NCBI RefSeq assembly: GCF_000019185.1
Contig: NC_010334.1
Coordinates: 2,046,001-2,110,000 of the forward strand
Direction of reading: 5' to 3'
Source of the DNA: Shewanella halifaxensis HAW-EB4
Lineage (GTDB): Bacteria > Pseudomonadota > Gammaproteobacteria > Enterobacterales > Shewanellaceae
Length of the DNA: 64,000 nucleotides
Shown one piece after another: positions 18,478 to 27,949 of the stretch. Position numbers and translations under genes: made by a program. Position 1 is the first letter of the stretch; every line of letters starts with the position of its first letter. Under the pieces are notes generated by a model that was not told the origin of the DNA, made no database searches, and saw only the letters and a list, made by a program, of their open reading frames with translations.

Positions 18478-20736
18478 ATGCTAAATAAAGATCTTGAAGT
18501 CACCTTAAACCTGGCTTTTCAACAAGCCAGAGATGCACGTCATGAGTACATGACGGTAGAGCATCTATTGTTGGCGTTAATCGATAATCCTGCCGCACAA
18601 GAGGCGCTAGTTGCTTGCGGAGCAAATTTAGAAAAACTCAGGGATGAAGTCTCTAGCTTCATTCAACAAACCACTCCGATTATTTCCGACCCTGAAGACG
18701 AAAAAGAAACTCAGCCAACGCTTGGTTTTCAACGTGTGTTACAAAGAGCGGTATTTCATGTGCAGTCTTCAGGGCGCAATGAGGTCAATGGTGCCAATGT
18801 CTTGGTTGCCATTTTTAGTGAGCAAGAGTCTCAAGCTGTTTACCTGCTGCGTACAGGCGATGTGACTCGTTTAGATGTCGTTAATTATATTTCTCATGGC
18901 TTTTCTAAAAACGATATCGATACTGACTCTGAGCCCAATAGAGCCGAAGAGCAGTCTGAGGCAGAGGAAGAGCGCAGTATCTTGTCGCAGTTTACCGCTA
19001 ACCTTAATGAGTTAGCCAAGAGCGGCAGTATCGACCCACTTATCGGTCGTACAGAAGAGATCGAGCGTTCAATTCAAATTCTTTGTCGTCGCCGTAAGAA
19101 TAACCCTTTGCTTGTCGGTGAAGCGGGTGTGGGTAAAACGGCAATAGCCGAAGGGCTAGCTTATCGCATCGTCAAGGAAGAAGTGCCTGAAGTGATGAGT
19201 CAGGCAACAGTGTACTCACTCGACTTAGGTGCACTGCTTGCTGGTACCAAGTACCGCGGTGACTTTGAGAAGCGCTTTAAAGGCTTACTTAAAGAATTAG
19301 CGAATGACGAGCATGCGATTTTATTTATCGATGAGATCCACACTATTATCGGTGCCGGTTCAGCCTCTGGCGGCGTCATGGATGCCTCTAACTTACTTAA
19401 ACCGTTATTATCGGGTGGTAAGCTGCGTTGCATGGGCTCGACGACGTTCCAAGAATACCAAAGTATTTTTGAAAAAGACCGTGCCTTAGCGCGTCGATTC
19501 CAAAAGGTGGATATCAACGAGCCTTCAGTTGCAGAAACCACCAAAATTTTACAAGGTCTTAAGTCAAAGTATGAAGAGCACCATAATGTGCGTTATACCT
19601 TGGCTGCACTGAGTGTTGCAGCAAGACTGTCTGACAAGCACATCAATGATAGACATCTACCCGATAAAGCCATTGACGTGATTGATGAAGCGGGTGCGCG
19701 TATGGCGATGCAGCCAGCGAGCAAACGTAAAAAGACCATTGGCCAATCAGAGATCGAAGCCATTATTGCTAAAATGGCACGTATTCCAGAGAAGTCTGTA
19801 TCGAGCTCTGACAAGGATATGCTGAAAAACCTTGAGCGTAACCTTAAGATGGTGGTGTTTGGTCAAGACCTTGCCATTGAGGGGCTTAGCGCTGCAATTC
19901 GCTTGTCTCGAAGTGGACTCGGTGGTGAAAACAAACCTGTAGGTAGTTTCTTGTTTGCAGGTCCTACGGGTGTCGGTAAGACTGAGGTTACCAGCCAGTT
20001 AGCTAAGTGCTTAAGCCTTAATCTGGTTCGTTTTGATATGTCTGAATACATGGAAAGTCATACGGTGTCGCGCCTAATTGGTGCGCCTCCAGGCTATGTT
20101 GGTTATGACCAAGGTGGATTACTTACTGATGCGGTAATTAAGAATCCACACTGTGTGGTGCTGCTTGATGAGATCGAGAAAGCTCACCCAGATGTTTATA
20201 ACTTACTGTTGCAGGTAATGGATCACGGTACCTTAACCGACAATAATGGCCGTAAGGCTGACTTTAGACACGTGACCTTAGTCATGACCACGAACGCTGG
20301 TGTACAAGAGACCATTCGTAAATCGATTGGTTTTAAGCAGCAAGATCATACTCAGGATGCACTATCGGAAATCAATAAGGTGTTCTCACCTGAGTTCCGT
20401 AACCGTTTAGATTCGATTATCTGGTTTAATCACTTAGATATGACGGTTATCGCCAAAGTAGTTGATAAGTTCTTAGTTGAACTGCAAGCGCAGCTTGATG
20501 ATAAGTCAGTGACACTGGAAGTGAGTGATGAGGCTCGAACATTGCTTGCCGAGAAAGGTTATGACAAGTCCATGGGCGCACGTCCTATGGCCAGAGTCGT
20601 GACTGAACTGATTAAGCGACCATTAGCCGATGAGATCCTATTTGGTGAGCTTGAGAAGGGCGGTATTGCTCGTGTTGATACTAAGGGGGATGAGATCGTT
20701 ATCACGACTGAATCGTTAGAGAAAGTAACGCATTAG
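18478..20736 (+). CDS. clpA: ATP-dependent Clp protease ATP-binding subunit ClpA
   Basis: Hexameric AAA+ unfoldase that feeds substrates to ClpP. It has an N-terminal Clp repeat domain (1-140), AAA1 with Walker A GEAGVGKTAIAEG and Walker B ILFIDEIHT, AAA2 with GPTGVGKTEVTSQ and VVLLDEIEKAHPD, and the ClpP-contact tripeptide IGF near residue 617. The ATG at 18478 is favoured because AGGGGG lies five bases before it; a GTG two codons earlier would overlap that site. It is cotranscribed with clpS and close to aat and ate, which make its substrates recognisable. Confidence 0.96.
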   Translation: MLNKDLEVTLNLAFQQARDARHEYMTVEHLLLALIDNPAAQEALVACGANLEKLRDEVSSFIQQTTPIISDPEDEKETQPTLGFQRVLQRAVFHVQSSGRNEVNGANVLVAIFSEQESQAVYLLRTGDVTRLDVVNYISHGFSKNDIDTDSEPNRAEEQSEAEEERSILSQFTANLNELAKSGSIDPLIGRTEEIERSIQILCRRRKNNPLLVGEAGVGKTAIAEGLAYRIVKEEVPEVMSQATVYSLDLGALLAGTKYRGDFEKRFKGLLKELANDEHAILFIDEIHTIIGAGSASGGVMDASNLLKPLLSGGKLRCMGSTTFQEYQSIFEKDRALARRFQKVDINEPSVAETTKILQGLKSKYEEHHNVRYTLAALSVAARLSDKHINDRHLPDKAIDVIDEAGARMAMQPASKRKKTIGQSEIEAIIAKMARIPEKSVSSSDKDMLKNLERNLKMVVFGQDLAIEGLSAAIRLSRSGLGGENKPVGSFLFAGPTGVGKTEVTSQLAKCLSLNLVRFDMSEYMESHTVSRLIGAPPGYVGYDQGGLLTDAVIKNPHCVVLLDEIEKAHPDVYNLLLQVMDHGTLTDNNGRKADFRHVTLVMTTNAGVQETIRKSIGFKQQDHTQDALSEINKVFSPEFRNRLDSIIWFNHLDMTVIAKVVDKFLVELQAQLDDKSVTLEVSDEARTLLAEKGYDKSMGARPMARVVTELIKRPLADEILFGELEKGGIARVDTKGDEIVITTESLEKVTH

Positions 20737-20827
20737 CTTGATCGTGAGGGCCAATAAGCGGCATTAGCTTGTTGTTTATTGGCTCAGCTTAGGCTCCAAA
20801 GTGAGTTAACAGTAAATTTCAGACAAC

Positions 20828-20852
20828 AAAAAGCCGGCATTGCCGGCTTTTT
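20828..20852 (+). terminator. Terminator between clpA and infA
   Basis: AAAAAGCCGG/CCGGCTTTTT stem with a five-base loop, then T. It serves convergent clpA (plus) and infA (minus) and could act in both directions. Confidence 0.85.
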
Positions 20853-20879
20853 AATATATACGTTACATTGGCTAATAAC

Positions 20880-21098
20880 TTAGCGTGAACGGAAGACGAT
20901 GCGTCCTTTGCTCAAATCGTAAGGTGTCAGCTGAACCGTTACCTTGTCACCCGTTAGAATACGGATGTAGTTTTTACGCATTTTTCCTGAAATGTGTGCC
21001 GTTACGACATGACCATTTTCAAGTTCTACACGAAACATTGTATTCGGCAAGGTTTCAAGGATTGTGCCTTGCATTTCAATGTTGTCTTCTTTCGCCAT
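20880..21098 (-). CDS. infA: Translation initiation factor IF-1
   Basis: A 72-residue OB-fold protein occupying the ribosomal A site during initiation. Sequence blocks MAKEDNIEMQGTILETLPN, GHVVTAHISGKMRKNYIRI and the C-terminal YDLSKGRIVFRSR are those of bacterial IF-1. The length is exact for the family. It lies between clpA and the ate/aat pair, as in many gammaproteobacteria, with its own 5' region of about 120 bp. Confidence 0.98.
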   Translation of the reverse strand: MAKEDNIEMQGTILETLPNTMFRVELENGHVVTAHISGKMRKNYIRILTGDKVTVQLTPYDLSKGRIVFRSR

Positions 21099-21217
21099 TA
21101 ATCAGTTATCCTGTTAGCCTTCAAATAATAAAAACGGGCGTATCATGCCGCAAATTCACGTTGCTGTAAAGCAAAGGTTGAGTATACACGCTATCTGTAG
21201 GCTAGTTATGGTTTAAT

Positions 21218-21937
21218 TCACTGGTTTTTGATTGTAATCTCGGTTATCCATCCAGAATGAGTCAAGATCTGGTGTGGCCTATAATCGCGTTTATAGTTCA
21301 TTTTTCTTGATTCATCAATTTGATAGCCTAGATATAAAAACTGCTTCTTCATCATTTTAGCAATTTGAGTCTGCAGCAAAATAAGCAGGCTGCCTAATGA
21401 ACGCTTATGGTGTTCGGGGGCAAAGTAGCTATAAATGGCAGACAAACTGTGAGGTAGCACATCTGTAACGGCCACACCGATCAGTTCATCGCCTTGCCTC
21501 AGTTCGATAAACAGCGGCTGCATCCAATTGGCGGTAGCAAAGCTATCATATTGCTCTGGGCTTGCAGGATACATTGGGCCATCGTGGTGGCGAGTGTTAA
21601 CGTAACGTTCGTACAGCTGATACTGCTGCTCAGTTTTATGATCAACAATCTTCCAGCTGAGATCTTGGTTATTTTTTAATGTTCTCTTTTGTCTCTTAGA
21701 GATTTGAAAGTCATCAATTGGCAATCTAATGGGTAAACAGGCGTTACATTGCGGGCATTGGGGTTTATAGATCATGCTGCCGCTACGGCGAAAACCAAGT
21801 GCGAGCAACTGCTCGAATAAGTTGGCATCGATAACATCTTCTTGCAATACCATTAATTGCTCTTGTTGGCCGTCTAAGTAACTGCAAGCAAAGGGCTTTG
21901 TTCTACCAACAGTGACGGGTCTAGATTTAGAGCTCAA
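21218..21937 (-). CDS. bpt: Aspartate/glutamate leucyltransferase (arginyl-tRNA-protein transferase homologue Ate/Bpt)
   Basis: Transfers leucine from Leu-tRNA to N-terminal Asp or Glu, creating N-degrons for ClpS/ClpAP. The N-terminal ATE domain carries CSYLDGQQEQLMVL and the CPQCNACLPIRLPI cysteine pair. The C-terminal domain has SLSAIYSYFAPEHHKRSLG and FLYLGYQIDESRKMNYK. The start is uncertain: I use TTG at 21937 (239 residues, near the family's usual 235-240), which has GAGG seven bases upstream and overlaps the end of aat by 11 bp. An in-frame ATG at 21967 would add ten residues. The overlap implies translational coupling to aat. Confidence 0.93.
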   Translation of the reverse strand: MSSKSRPVTVGRTKPFACSYLDGQQEQLMVLQEDVIDANLFEQLLALGFRRSGSMIYKPQCPQCNACLPIRLPIDDFQISKRQKRTLKNNQDLSWKIVDHKTEQQYQLYERYVNTRHHDGPMYPASPEQYDSFATANWMQPLFIELRQGDELIGVAVTDVLPHSLSAIYSYFAPEHHKRSLGSLLILLQTQIAKMMKKQFLYLGYQIDESRKMNYKRDYRPHQILTHSGWITEITIKNQ

Positions 21938-22637
21938 TAGATACCTCGGCCTTACTCCAGCTATCAATACTCACTTCACCATCTCTTAAGTGGGTTAACA
22001 GCCTGAGAAAATCATCTCGCTTAATCGACTTAGCACCTAGGCTATCCAAGTGAGGGTTTACCACCTGGGCATCGATAAGTTTAAAACCACAGCGCTGTAA
22101 ATGCTGCTGTAATACGATCATAGCAGCTTTAGAGGCATTAGTTGCACGATGAAACATGGACTCACCGCAAAAAACTTGCCCAATGGCCAGTCCATAAAGT
22201 CCACCAATGAGCTGCTTATCTTGCCAAACTTCCAGAGAGTGGGCATAACCTTGTTGATGTAAGGACAGATAGGCTTGTTGGATTTCACTTGAGATCCAAG
22301 TGCCATCTTGTCCCGCTCTAGGCTCTGCACAGCCAGCGGTAACAGCTTCAAAGTTATGATTGATGGTATAGGTCCAATCTTGCTTTTTAAGGTATTTGAC
22401 TAGACTACGGCTAATTTTCATATTGCCAGGTACAAAAACTGCACGCGGATCTGGCGACCACCAAAGAATAGGGTCATCTAAATTAAACCAAGGAAAAATC
22501 CCGTTGTAATAGGCGTTTAGTAAACGTTCTGGGCGTAAGTCACCACCAACCGCTAATAAGCCATTAGGATCGCTTAATGCTTGCTCTGGCGGCGGGAAAC
22601 CTTGTTGATCATGATTTAAATAGGACAGTGAGTTCAC
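21927..22637 (-). CDS. aat: Leucyl/phenylalanyl-tRNA-protein transferase
   Basis: Adds Leu or Phe from aminoacyl-tRNA to N-terminal Lys or Arg, the primary tagging step of the bacterial N-degron pathway. The 236-residue protein has PPPEQALSDPNGLLAVGGDL near the N-terminus, YNGIFPWF with DPILWWSPDPRAVF, and the GNAT-like core GLYGLAIGQVFCGESMFHR. First gene of a two-gene unit with ate; together with clpS and clpA the full pathway is encoded within 4.5 kb. Confidence 0.96.
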   Translation of the reverse strand: MNSLSYLNHDQQGFPPPEQALSDPNGLLAVGGDLRPERLLNAYYNGIFPWFNLDDPILWWSPDPRAVFVPGNMKISRSLVKYLKKQDWTYTINHNFEAVTAGCAEPRAGQDGTWISSEIQQAYLSLHQQGYAHSLEVWQDKQLIGGLYGLAIGQVFCGESMFHRATNASKAAMIVLQQHLQRCGFKLIDAQVVNPHLDSLGAKSIKRDDFLRLLTHLRDGEVSIDSWSKAEVSIEL

Positions 22638-22691
22638 AATTGAGTAAGATTAATAAATATACTTATCCTTAAAGTTAGCGGAAAAAGTCTT

Positions 22692-23168
22692 ATGTTGAAA
22701 CCTCATCTTATTGTTTTCACGGTTATCTGTTTATTTTTTGGTACGCAGACCGCATTTGCTGCACCTTATGATCGCAATCAAGCGGTCCCCGTTGAAAAGG
22801 TGGAGTTTGGTCAAGTCGCTTCTGTACGCAATATTACCCAAAAGCAGCTGGTTGAAGATAGAAATACCGGCTGGAAGACGTTTGGTGGTGCGCTGATTGG
22901 TGGTGTGATTGGTCACCAATTTGGTGGCGGCTCAGGTCAAGATGTTGCCACGGTTCTGGGGGCATTACTGGGTGCTGGAGTCGGTAATCGTTACGGAGAT
23001 AGCTCTTACTATGAAGAGCTACGATTGGTTGAAATGATGATTACCTTAGACTCTGGCGAGCAGGTTATGGTGATCCAAGACTTAGATCCCGGCATGATCT
23101 TCAGTGTGAATGACGATGTGCGAGTCGTTTATCTACAAGGCTATGTTCGAGTCGATCAGCAGATGTAA
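22692..23168 (+). CDS. Glycine-zipper 2TM domain envelope protein
   Basis: A 158-residue exported protein. Signal peptide residues 1-23 end TAFA-APYD with no lipobox cysteine. The central glycine zipper GGALIGGVIGHQFGGGSGQD with following LGALLGAGVGNRYG matches the 2TM domain of SlyB/OsmB/PcP-type outer-membrane proteins. A C-terminal beta domain follows (residues 110-158). Likely outer-membrane or periplasmic structural role; exact function unknown. A weak terminator-like stem follows. Divergent from aat across about 54 bp. Confidence 0.85.
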   Translation: MLKPHLIVFTVICLFFGTQTAFAAPYDRNQAVPVEKVEFGQVASVRNITQKQLVEDRNTGWKTFGGALIGGVIGHQFGGGSGQDVATVLGALLGAGVGNRYGDSSYYEELRLVEMMITLDSGEQVMVIQDLDPGMIFSVNDDVRVVYLQGYVRVDQQM

Positions 23169-23212
23169 CGATGGGGCTTGGATTCACTTTAGAATGGACT
23201 GTAAAAGTCGAC

Positions 23213-23241
23213 AAAAAAGCCGCCAATTCAGTGGTTTTTTT
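23213..23241 (+). terminator. Terminator after glycine-zipper gene
   Basis: Imperfect AAAAAAGCC/GGTTTTTTT stem with a bulged G and a seven-T tail, about 45 bases after the stop codon. Confidence 0.65.
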
Positions 23242-23333
23242 GTGTCAATTTTGCCTTTGGCTTAAGTTTACATGACCGTAATTAAGAAGACTCTATAGAG
23301 CAAGCCCGAAAGCTATAGCAGTTAACAAATTGT

Positions 23334-24695
23334 TTAAACAACGGAGTAAGCGCTTTGACTAAGAGAGCGTATAGTGTGTTCAATCATTATTAACTGCTCA
23401 ATAAATTCGTTGTCATCACTGCTCCCGCCAATGCTGAGGCGAATGTAGTTTTCATGATTATTAAAGTCATCGCCATTACGAATGAGTATGCCTTTTTGCG
23501 CTAGGGCGGTCACTACATGGTGTGCCTTTAGCGGGGTTTTGAGTTGCAGCCAACCATTGAGACCGCGCCAGCTTTGTTTAAGTTTAAGTCGTTGCCCCAT
23601 TGCAATACTCAGTGCTTGCCTATCAATAATCTGCTGCTCACGTTGCCCCATAAAATCGTTGTTTTCAATGACTCTACAGGCAAGTTCGGTATTGAGTGAC
23701 GATACCATCCAGCACTGACTGTAAAGAGCTTGCTTTACTGAGCCAATAAACTTGCTTGGAATGAGCAAAAAGCCTTGTCGTAATCCGCCGCAGAACATTT
23801 TCGATAAGCTTGATAAATAAATCACGCATTGCTCATCCTCACTCGCTAGTTGGTCGAGTGACCACATAGGTGTGCGCCATTCATTAGCAAGGCAGTAATT
23901 CACATCATCTTCGATAATGATGACTTGATGATTTTTGGCTAAAGTAATAATCGCTTTACGTTGATAGTCGCTGTATTGAATACAGGTTGGGTTTTGATTG
24001 TTTGGCGTCAAATAGAGCACTTTAGGCTTGTACTGAATGATTTTTTGTTGCAGTTCATCCAAGTTTAAGCCTTCATCAGTCAAAGTCACGGGTACTGTTT
24101 TTAATCCTAACTGCTCTGCAGCAACATGGATCCCCGGGTAACAACTCGCTTCGCAAAGTAGCGATTCACCCGATTGCATCAAGCCATTGAGAATTGAAAA
24201 GATCCCCTGTTGACCACCATGAGTAAATACTATCTGCTCAGGTGTTTGTTTGATATCACGTCGATGTAGCCATTGGCTAAACTTGAGTTGATGTTCTTGT
24301 AGCGGCTCGGCATGGTATCGCATCAATTGAGCCAAACGCTGGGGGCTTTTTGCTAGCAGATTAAGAGCATCACTTAACACAGCGGTTTGGTTAGTGAAAG
24401 GCTGTTGGCAGGTGGCGAAGTTTGCACTCTGATCGGATGCTTGATTATCGCTGGCTTTAACGTAAGTACCAGCACCCACTTTAGCTTGCACATACCCGCG
24501 TTGCTCAAGTAGTGCATAGGCACGGGTGACTGTACCGACTGTGAATCCTAATTTATCCGCAAGTAACCTTTGGGGCGGTAATTTGCTATTCGGCAATAGC
24601 TCCCCGTTTTTTATGGCATCTTCTGCTGCCTGCGCCAGACGTAAATATTTAGCCCCTGTGTAGTCTGCTAAGTTTGGACTCCAGATTGTACCCAT
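23334..24695 (-). CDS. MocR-family transcriptional regulator (GntR HTH fused to aminotransferase fold)
   Basis: A 453-residue regulator. Residues 1-75 form a GntR winged helix (LPPQRLLADKLGFTVGTVTRAY). The remainder is a fold-type I aminotransferase domain retaining the PLP pocket: TPNNQNPT, IIIEDDVNYCL and the Schiff-base lysine in YLSSLSKMFCGGLRQGF. Such proteins bind PLP-amino acid adducts and control neighbouring transport or metabolism genes. The divergent gene is a LysE-type exporter, the obvious target. TTGTAT repeats and a palindrome lie between them. The ATG has no strong ribosome binding site. Confidence 0.9.
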   Translation of the reverse strand: MGTIWSPNLADYTGAKYLRLAQAAEDAIKNGELLPNSKLPPQRLLADKLGFTVGTVTRAYALLEQRGYVQAKVGAGTYVKASDNQASDQSANFATCQQPFTNQTAVLSDALNLLAKSPQRLAQLMRYHAEPLQEHQLKFSQWLHRRDIKQTPEQIVFTHGGQQGIFSILNGLMQSGESLLCEASCYPGIHVAAEQLGLKTVPVTLTDEGLNLDELQQKIIQYKPKVLYLTPNNQNPTCIQYSDYQRKAIITLAKNHQVIIIEDDVNYCLANEWRTPMWSLDQLASEDEQCVIYLSSLSKMFCGGLRQGFLLIPSKFIGSVKQALYSQCWMVSSLNTELACRVIENNDFMGQREQQIIDRQALSIAMGQRLKLKQSWRGLNGWLQLKTPLKAHHVVTALAQKGILIRNGDDFNNHENYIRLSIGGSSDDNEFIEQLIMIEHTIRSLSQSAYSVV

Positions 24696-24708
24696 GACAA
24701 TAAAACCA

Positions 24709-24778
24709 TTGTATTCAACTTTGTATTGATTATTATGCGTAACTTAAGCGCTTTGTGTCAATTTTTGTATGCATACAA
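24709..24778. promoter_or_regulatory. TTGTAT direct repeats and palindrome: candidate MocR operator
   Basis: Two direct TTGTATT repeats lie at 24709-24715 and 24721-24727, 12 bp apart. A perfect 14-bp palindrome TTGTATGCATACAA follows at 24765-24778. All three share TTGTAT and sit between the divergent mocR and lysE-type genes. Direct repeats are the usual recognition pattern of MocR/PdxR regulators; the assignment is an inference from position. Confidence 0.5.
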
Positions 24779-24856
24779 TTGTGTGAGGTAGAAAGTTGAA
24801 GAAATTAAATAGGCCTGATGTAAGCGTCAGGTTGAATTAAATTGTGGAGGTACAAC

Positions 24857-25462
24857 ATGGATGGACTATGGGCATTAATGATTTCTGCTGCACTGTTTTG
24901 TGCAACCATGACTATGACTCCTGGACCAAATAATATACTCCTAGCAACATCTGGGGCAAATTTTGGTATTAGGCGTACATTGCCACATATTTTAGGGATC
25001 CGTGTTGGGCAGACACTGCTGCATATAGCAATCTTATTAGGGTTAGGCGGTATATTTGAAGCTTGGCCTGTAATGCATCAAGTACTGCGAACATTATCGT
25101 TAGCTTACCTGTTATTTTTGGCATATCGAGTCATTACAATGTCGGTCGACAATGATGTTAAAGAGATTAAACATCGGCCAATGACAATCAAAGAGTCGGT
25201 GATGTTTCAGTGGATAAACCCTAAGGCCTGGCTTGCTACAATCACCTTATGTACAGCATTTACCACATCAGGGGAAACCTACTGGATAAGTGCGGTTATG
25301 GGCGTGCTTGTGTTTAACATTGTTGGGTTTCCCACCTCATTTACTTGGGTGGTTTTAGGTGCCGCTATCCGTAAAAAGTTGAATACAAGTTCAAGAAAGA
25401 AAGCCTTTAATTGGAGTATGGGCGCGTTATTACTGCTAACCATTCCTATCATTATTCGCTAG
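24857..25462 (+). CDS. LysE/RhtB family amino acid exporter
   Basis: A 201-residue inner-membrane protein with about six hydrophobic segments. The first loop has TMTPGPNNILLATSGANFG, the LysE family hallmark (PGP). Later come FQWINPKAWLATIT and a hydrophobic C-terminus. The ATG follows GTGGAGG with six bases spacing, so the five extra upstream codons from a TTG are rejected. Substrate is not deducible; the divergent MocR regulator suggests an amino acid or PLP-reactive amine. Confidence 0.9.
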   Translation: MDGLWALMISAALFCATMTMTPGPNNILLATSGANFGIRRTLPHILGIRVGQTLLHIAILLGLGGIFEAWPVMHQVLRTLSLAYLLFLAYRVITMSVDNDVKEIKHRPMTIKESVMFQWINPKAWLATITLCTAFTTSGETYWISAVMGVLVFNIVGFPTSFTWVVLGAAIRKKLNTSSRKKAFNWSMGALLLLTIPIIIR

Positions 25463-25552
25463 TTTTCTATCTGAATTGAATACTGTACTTATTGGCAAAC
25501 TTTTATCACTTTGCCAACAGACTTAAGAGCGAGTGCTTTTGCGTTAATACAA

Positions 25553-26212
25553 CTAATTCGACATTAGCCCAAACTCGAAGCTGTCACCACTTTCAAGCCA
25601 AGTCGGGTATTTTTTCATGATGGCACTGAAATCATCACTTTCAACATGGGCTTTTAGCCAGCGCTGCACATTCAGATAGTCACTATGAGCAAACCAGATT
25701 TTATCTACTGATGCGAATTGACGAATAAACGGGAAAATCGCGTAATCGGCAATCGAGGCTTGATGACCCATAAGCTGCGGCTGCTTTGACAATATGCTTT
25801 CAAGTTGCGCGATATATTGCTCGCCTTGCTGTCGGTAATATTGTTCGCTGTGCTCAGGGTACCTGTCGGCATACTTATATTTATCCAGCCAAGGTTTAAA
25901 GCTGTGGTCATTAGTATGAATAAGCGCTTGAGCAAACTCTTGTTGTTGCGGATTATGGCTTAGTAATAAATTTTGCGGGTCGTTATTTGTCAGTGCCCAA
26001 CACATGATTTCTAGGCTCTCCTCGATTACAGTGCCATCTTGCAAGATAAGTACTGGAACCGTGCCTTTGGGCGAGGCGGCTAACATTGGCTCAGGTTTAT
26101 GTTTCAAGATTATCTCTTTAAGGCTGACTTTTTGTCCTGATAGCAAAATACCAAGTCTGGCGCGCATTGCGTAAGGGCAACGTCTGAATGAATAGAGAGT
26201 AGGTAGAAGCAT
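25553..26212 (-). CDS. Glutathione S-transferase family protein
   Basis: A 219-residue cytoplasmic GST-fold protein. The thioredoxin-like N-terminal domain begins LLPTLYSFRRCPYAMRARLG with a CPYA motif where glutathione would bind. It continues with PKGTVPVLILQDGTVIEES containing the cis-proline and the E-S glutathione contact. The helical C-terminal domain has ASIADYAIFPFIRQF. I start at the ATG that places CPYA near residue 11, usual for the family. The frame extends 20 codons further to a TTG with no ribosome binding site. Substrate unknown. Confidence 0.85.
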   Translation of the reverse strand: MLLPTLYSFRRCPYAMRARLGILLSGQKVSLKEIILKHKPEPMLAASPKGTVPVLILQDGTVIEESLEIMCWALTNNDPQNLLLSHNPQQQEFAQALIHTNDHSFKPWLDKYKYADRYPEHSEQYYRQQGEQYIAQLESILSKQPQLMGHQASIADYAIFPFIRQFASVDKIWFAHSDYLNVQRWLKAHVESDDFSAIMKKYPTWLESGDSFEFGLMSN

Positions 26213-26584
26213 GTTTGAGGTACAGTTTCGTGGAGCCAGTCCCATTTTTAACAGACAAAGCTTAAATGACAACTAATAATTTATTTTTTGATATTTTTTC
26301 AACCAGCATAATGCTTGTTAGGCAAGCGCAGGCCTACCAGCTTTGGCTACTCACTGCAGGTTAACTCGCAAATTTTAAGTGGGTGATGCCTAGTGCTCAA
26401 TAATAACCGAACCGTCATTAAGTCTTGCAGCCGTAAACTCTTGCTGCAGTCGTGTTTTCGTTAACTCACACACAAGTTGATGCTTTGACTTAAAAGTCCG
26501 CTTTAATATTTACAAAATGCACTTTTGCCTCGCGGCTGACTGTGCTATTTTGCACGGCTTTTTTACGCTTTGAAGGATAAGGGA
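26213..26584. other. Divergent intergenic region
   Basis: About 370 bp between the GST and yegD genes. It includes a short A+T-rich tract (26271-26295) and mixed sequence, with no hairpin-T terminator or credible open frame apart from the possible GST N-terminal extension. Confidence 0.4.
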
Positions 26585-27949
26585 ATGTTTGTTGGTTTTG
26601 ACTACGGTAGTGCTAACTGCGCGATTGGTGTTGTAGAAGACGGTGATGTGCGCTTGGTCCCCTTATCTGGTGATTCTAAGTATCTGAGCTCAACCCTATA
26701 CGCAATGGACCGAGAGTTAATTGCTGAAGCGGTGTTGAAGCAGTTACCACAAGCGCAGCAAGCTGAATACAGTCGTTTGCGCTCGGCGCAATTAAACCGC
26801 GCAGCGGCGGCTCGTCGTGAGCTGGATCTTCTGCCAAATGAGCAAGCGGTATTTGTTGGCGAGCAAGCGATTGAAGCCTACTTAGATATGCCCGATGAAG
26901 GCTTTTATGTGCGTTCACCTAAGTCCTTCCTCGGCGCGACGGGCCTAAGAGATAGCCAAATTGCGCTGTTTGAAGATATCGTCACCCTGATGATGATGCA
27001 TATCAAAGCTCAAGCGGAAAAGAATTTAGGAACAAAAGTCATTACTCACGCAGTGATTGGCCGTCCGGTTAACTTTCAGGGGATTGGCGGCGAGCAGAGT
27101 AATCAACAAGCTGAGGCGATTTTATCGTTAGCGGCAAAACGTGCTGGTTTTACCGACGTCGATTTTCTATTTGAGCCATTAGCGGCGGGTATGGATTATG
27201 AAGCCTCACTAGAGGAGAACATGACCGTGCTAGTGGTTGACGTTGGAGGCGGTACGACTGACTGCTCTATGGTGAAAATGGGACCTAATCATATTGATAA
27301 CCGTGACCGTAGTGCTGACTTTTTAGGCCATAGTGGTCAACGTATTGGTGGTAATGATTTAGATATAGCGCTTTCTATGGCGTCATTTATGCCGCATTTG
27401 GGGCTTGGAAGCCTAATGGTGAATAAGCTGCCAGTGCCAAGCAAGCCTTTTTGGAATGCGGTTGCGGTCAATGATATCAGTGCGCAGCGAGACTTTAGTG
27501 CTTTGGCTTCAAAAAAGTTAATTGAAGACTTGATTAAAGACGCTCAAAATCCGCAGCTTATTCAGCGTCTATTAAAAGTTCAAAAAGACCAATTAGGTTA
27601 TAAATTGGTGCGCAGCGCCGAGCAAAGTAAGATTGCGTTATCAAGCAGCGACAGTGTCGATACTCCGCTTGAATATATCCATAATGGATTACATGCTAGG
27701 GTGAGTGAAGCGGATTTTGAAACCGCGATAACGATCCCCTTATCAAAGGTGGAAGCCTTGATGCGTGAGGCGCTTGAGCAATCGGGTGTGATGCCAGATC
27801 GTATTTATGTTACCGGCGGCACCGCAAGAAGTCCGGCTATCTACAGAAGAATTTCGGGTTTATTCCCTGAGATCCCAATTGTAGTGGGGGATCACTTTGG
27901 TAGTGTAACGGCAGGATTGACTCGCTGGGCACAAAGAGTGTTTGCTTAA
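26585..27949 (+). CDS. yegD: YegD-type Hsp70 family protein
   Basis: A 454-residue actin-like ATPase of the Hsp70 superfamily lacking the substrate-binding domain, the size of E. coli YegD. Phosphate-1 motif is VGFDYGSANCAIGV at the N-terminus; phosphate-2 is TVLVVDVGGGTTDCSMVKMG; the adenosine motif is RIYVTGGTARSPAIYR. Probably a chaperone-like ATPase with unknown clients. ATG chosen after GAAGGATAAGG; a TTG five codons upstream is less likely. Monocistronic, with about 130 bp to the next gene. Confidence 0.92.
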   Translation: MFVGFDYGSANCAIGVVEDGDVRLVPLSGDSKYLSSTLYAMDRELIAEAVLKQLPQAQQAEYSRLRSAQLNRAAAARRELDLLPNEQAVFVGEQAIEAYLDMPDEGFYVRSPKSFLGATGLRDSQIALFEDIVTLMMMHIKAQAEKNLGTKVITHAVIGRPVNFQGIGGEQSNQQAEAILSLAAKRAGFTDVDFLFEPLAAGMDYEASLEENMTVLVVDVGGGTTDCSMVKMGPNHIDNRDRSADFLGHSGQRIGGNDLDIALSMASFMPHLGLGSLMVNKLPVPSKPFWNAVAVNDISAQRDFSALASKKLIEDLIKDAQNPQLIQRLLKVQKDQLGYKLVRSAEQSKIALSSSDSVDTPLEYIHNGLHARVSEADFETAITIPLSKVEALMREALEQSGVMPDRIYVTGGTARSPAIYRRISGLFPEIPIVVGDHFGSVTAGLTRWAQRVFA

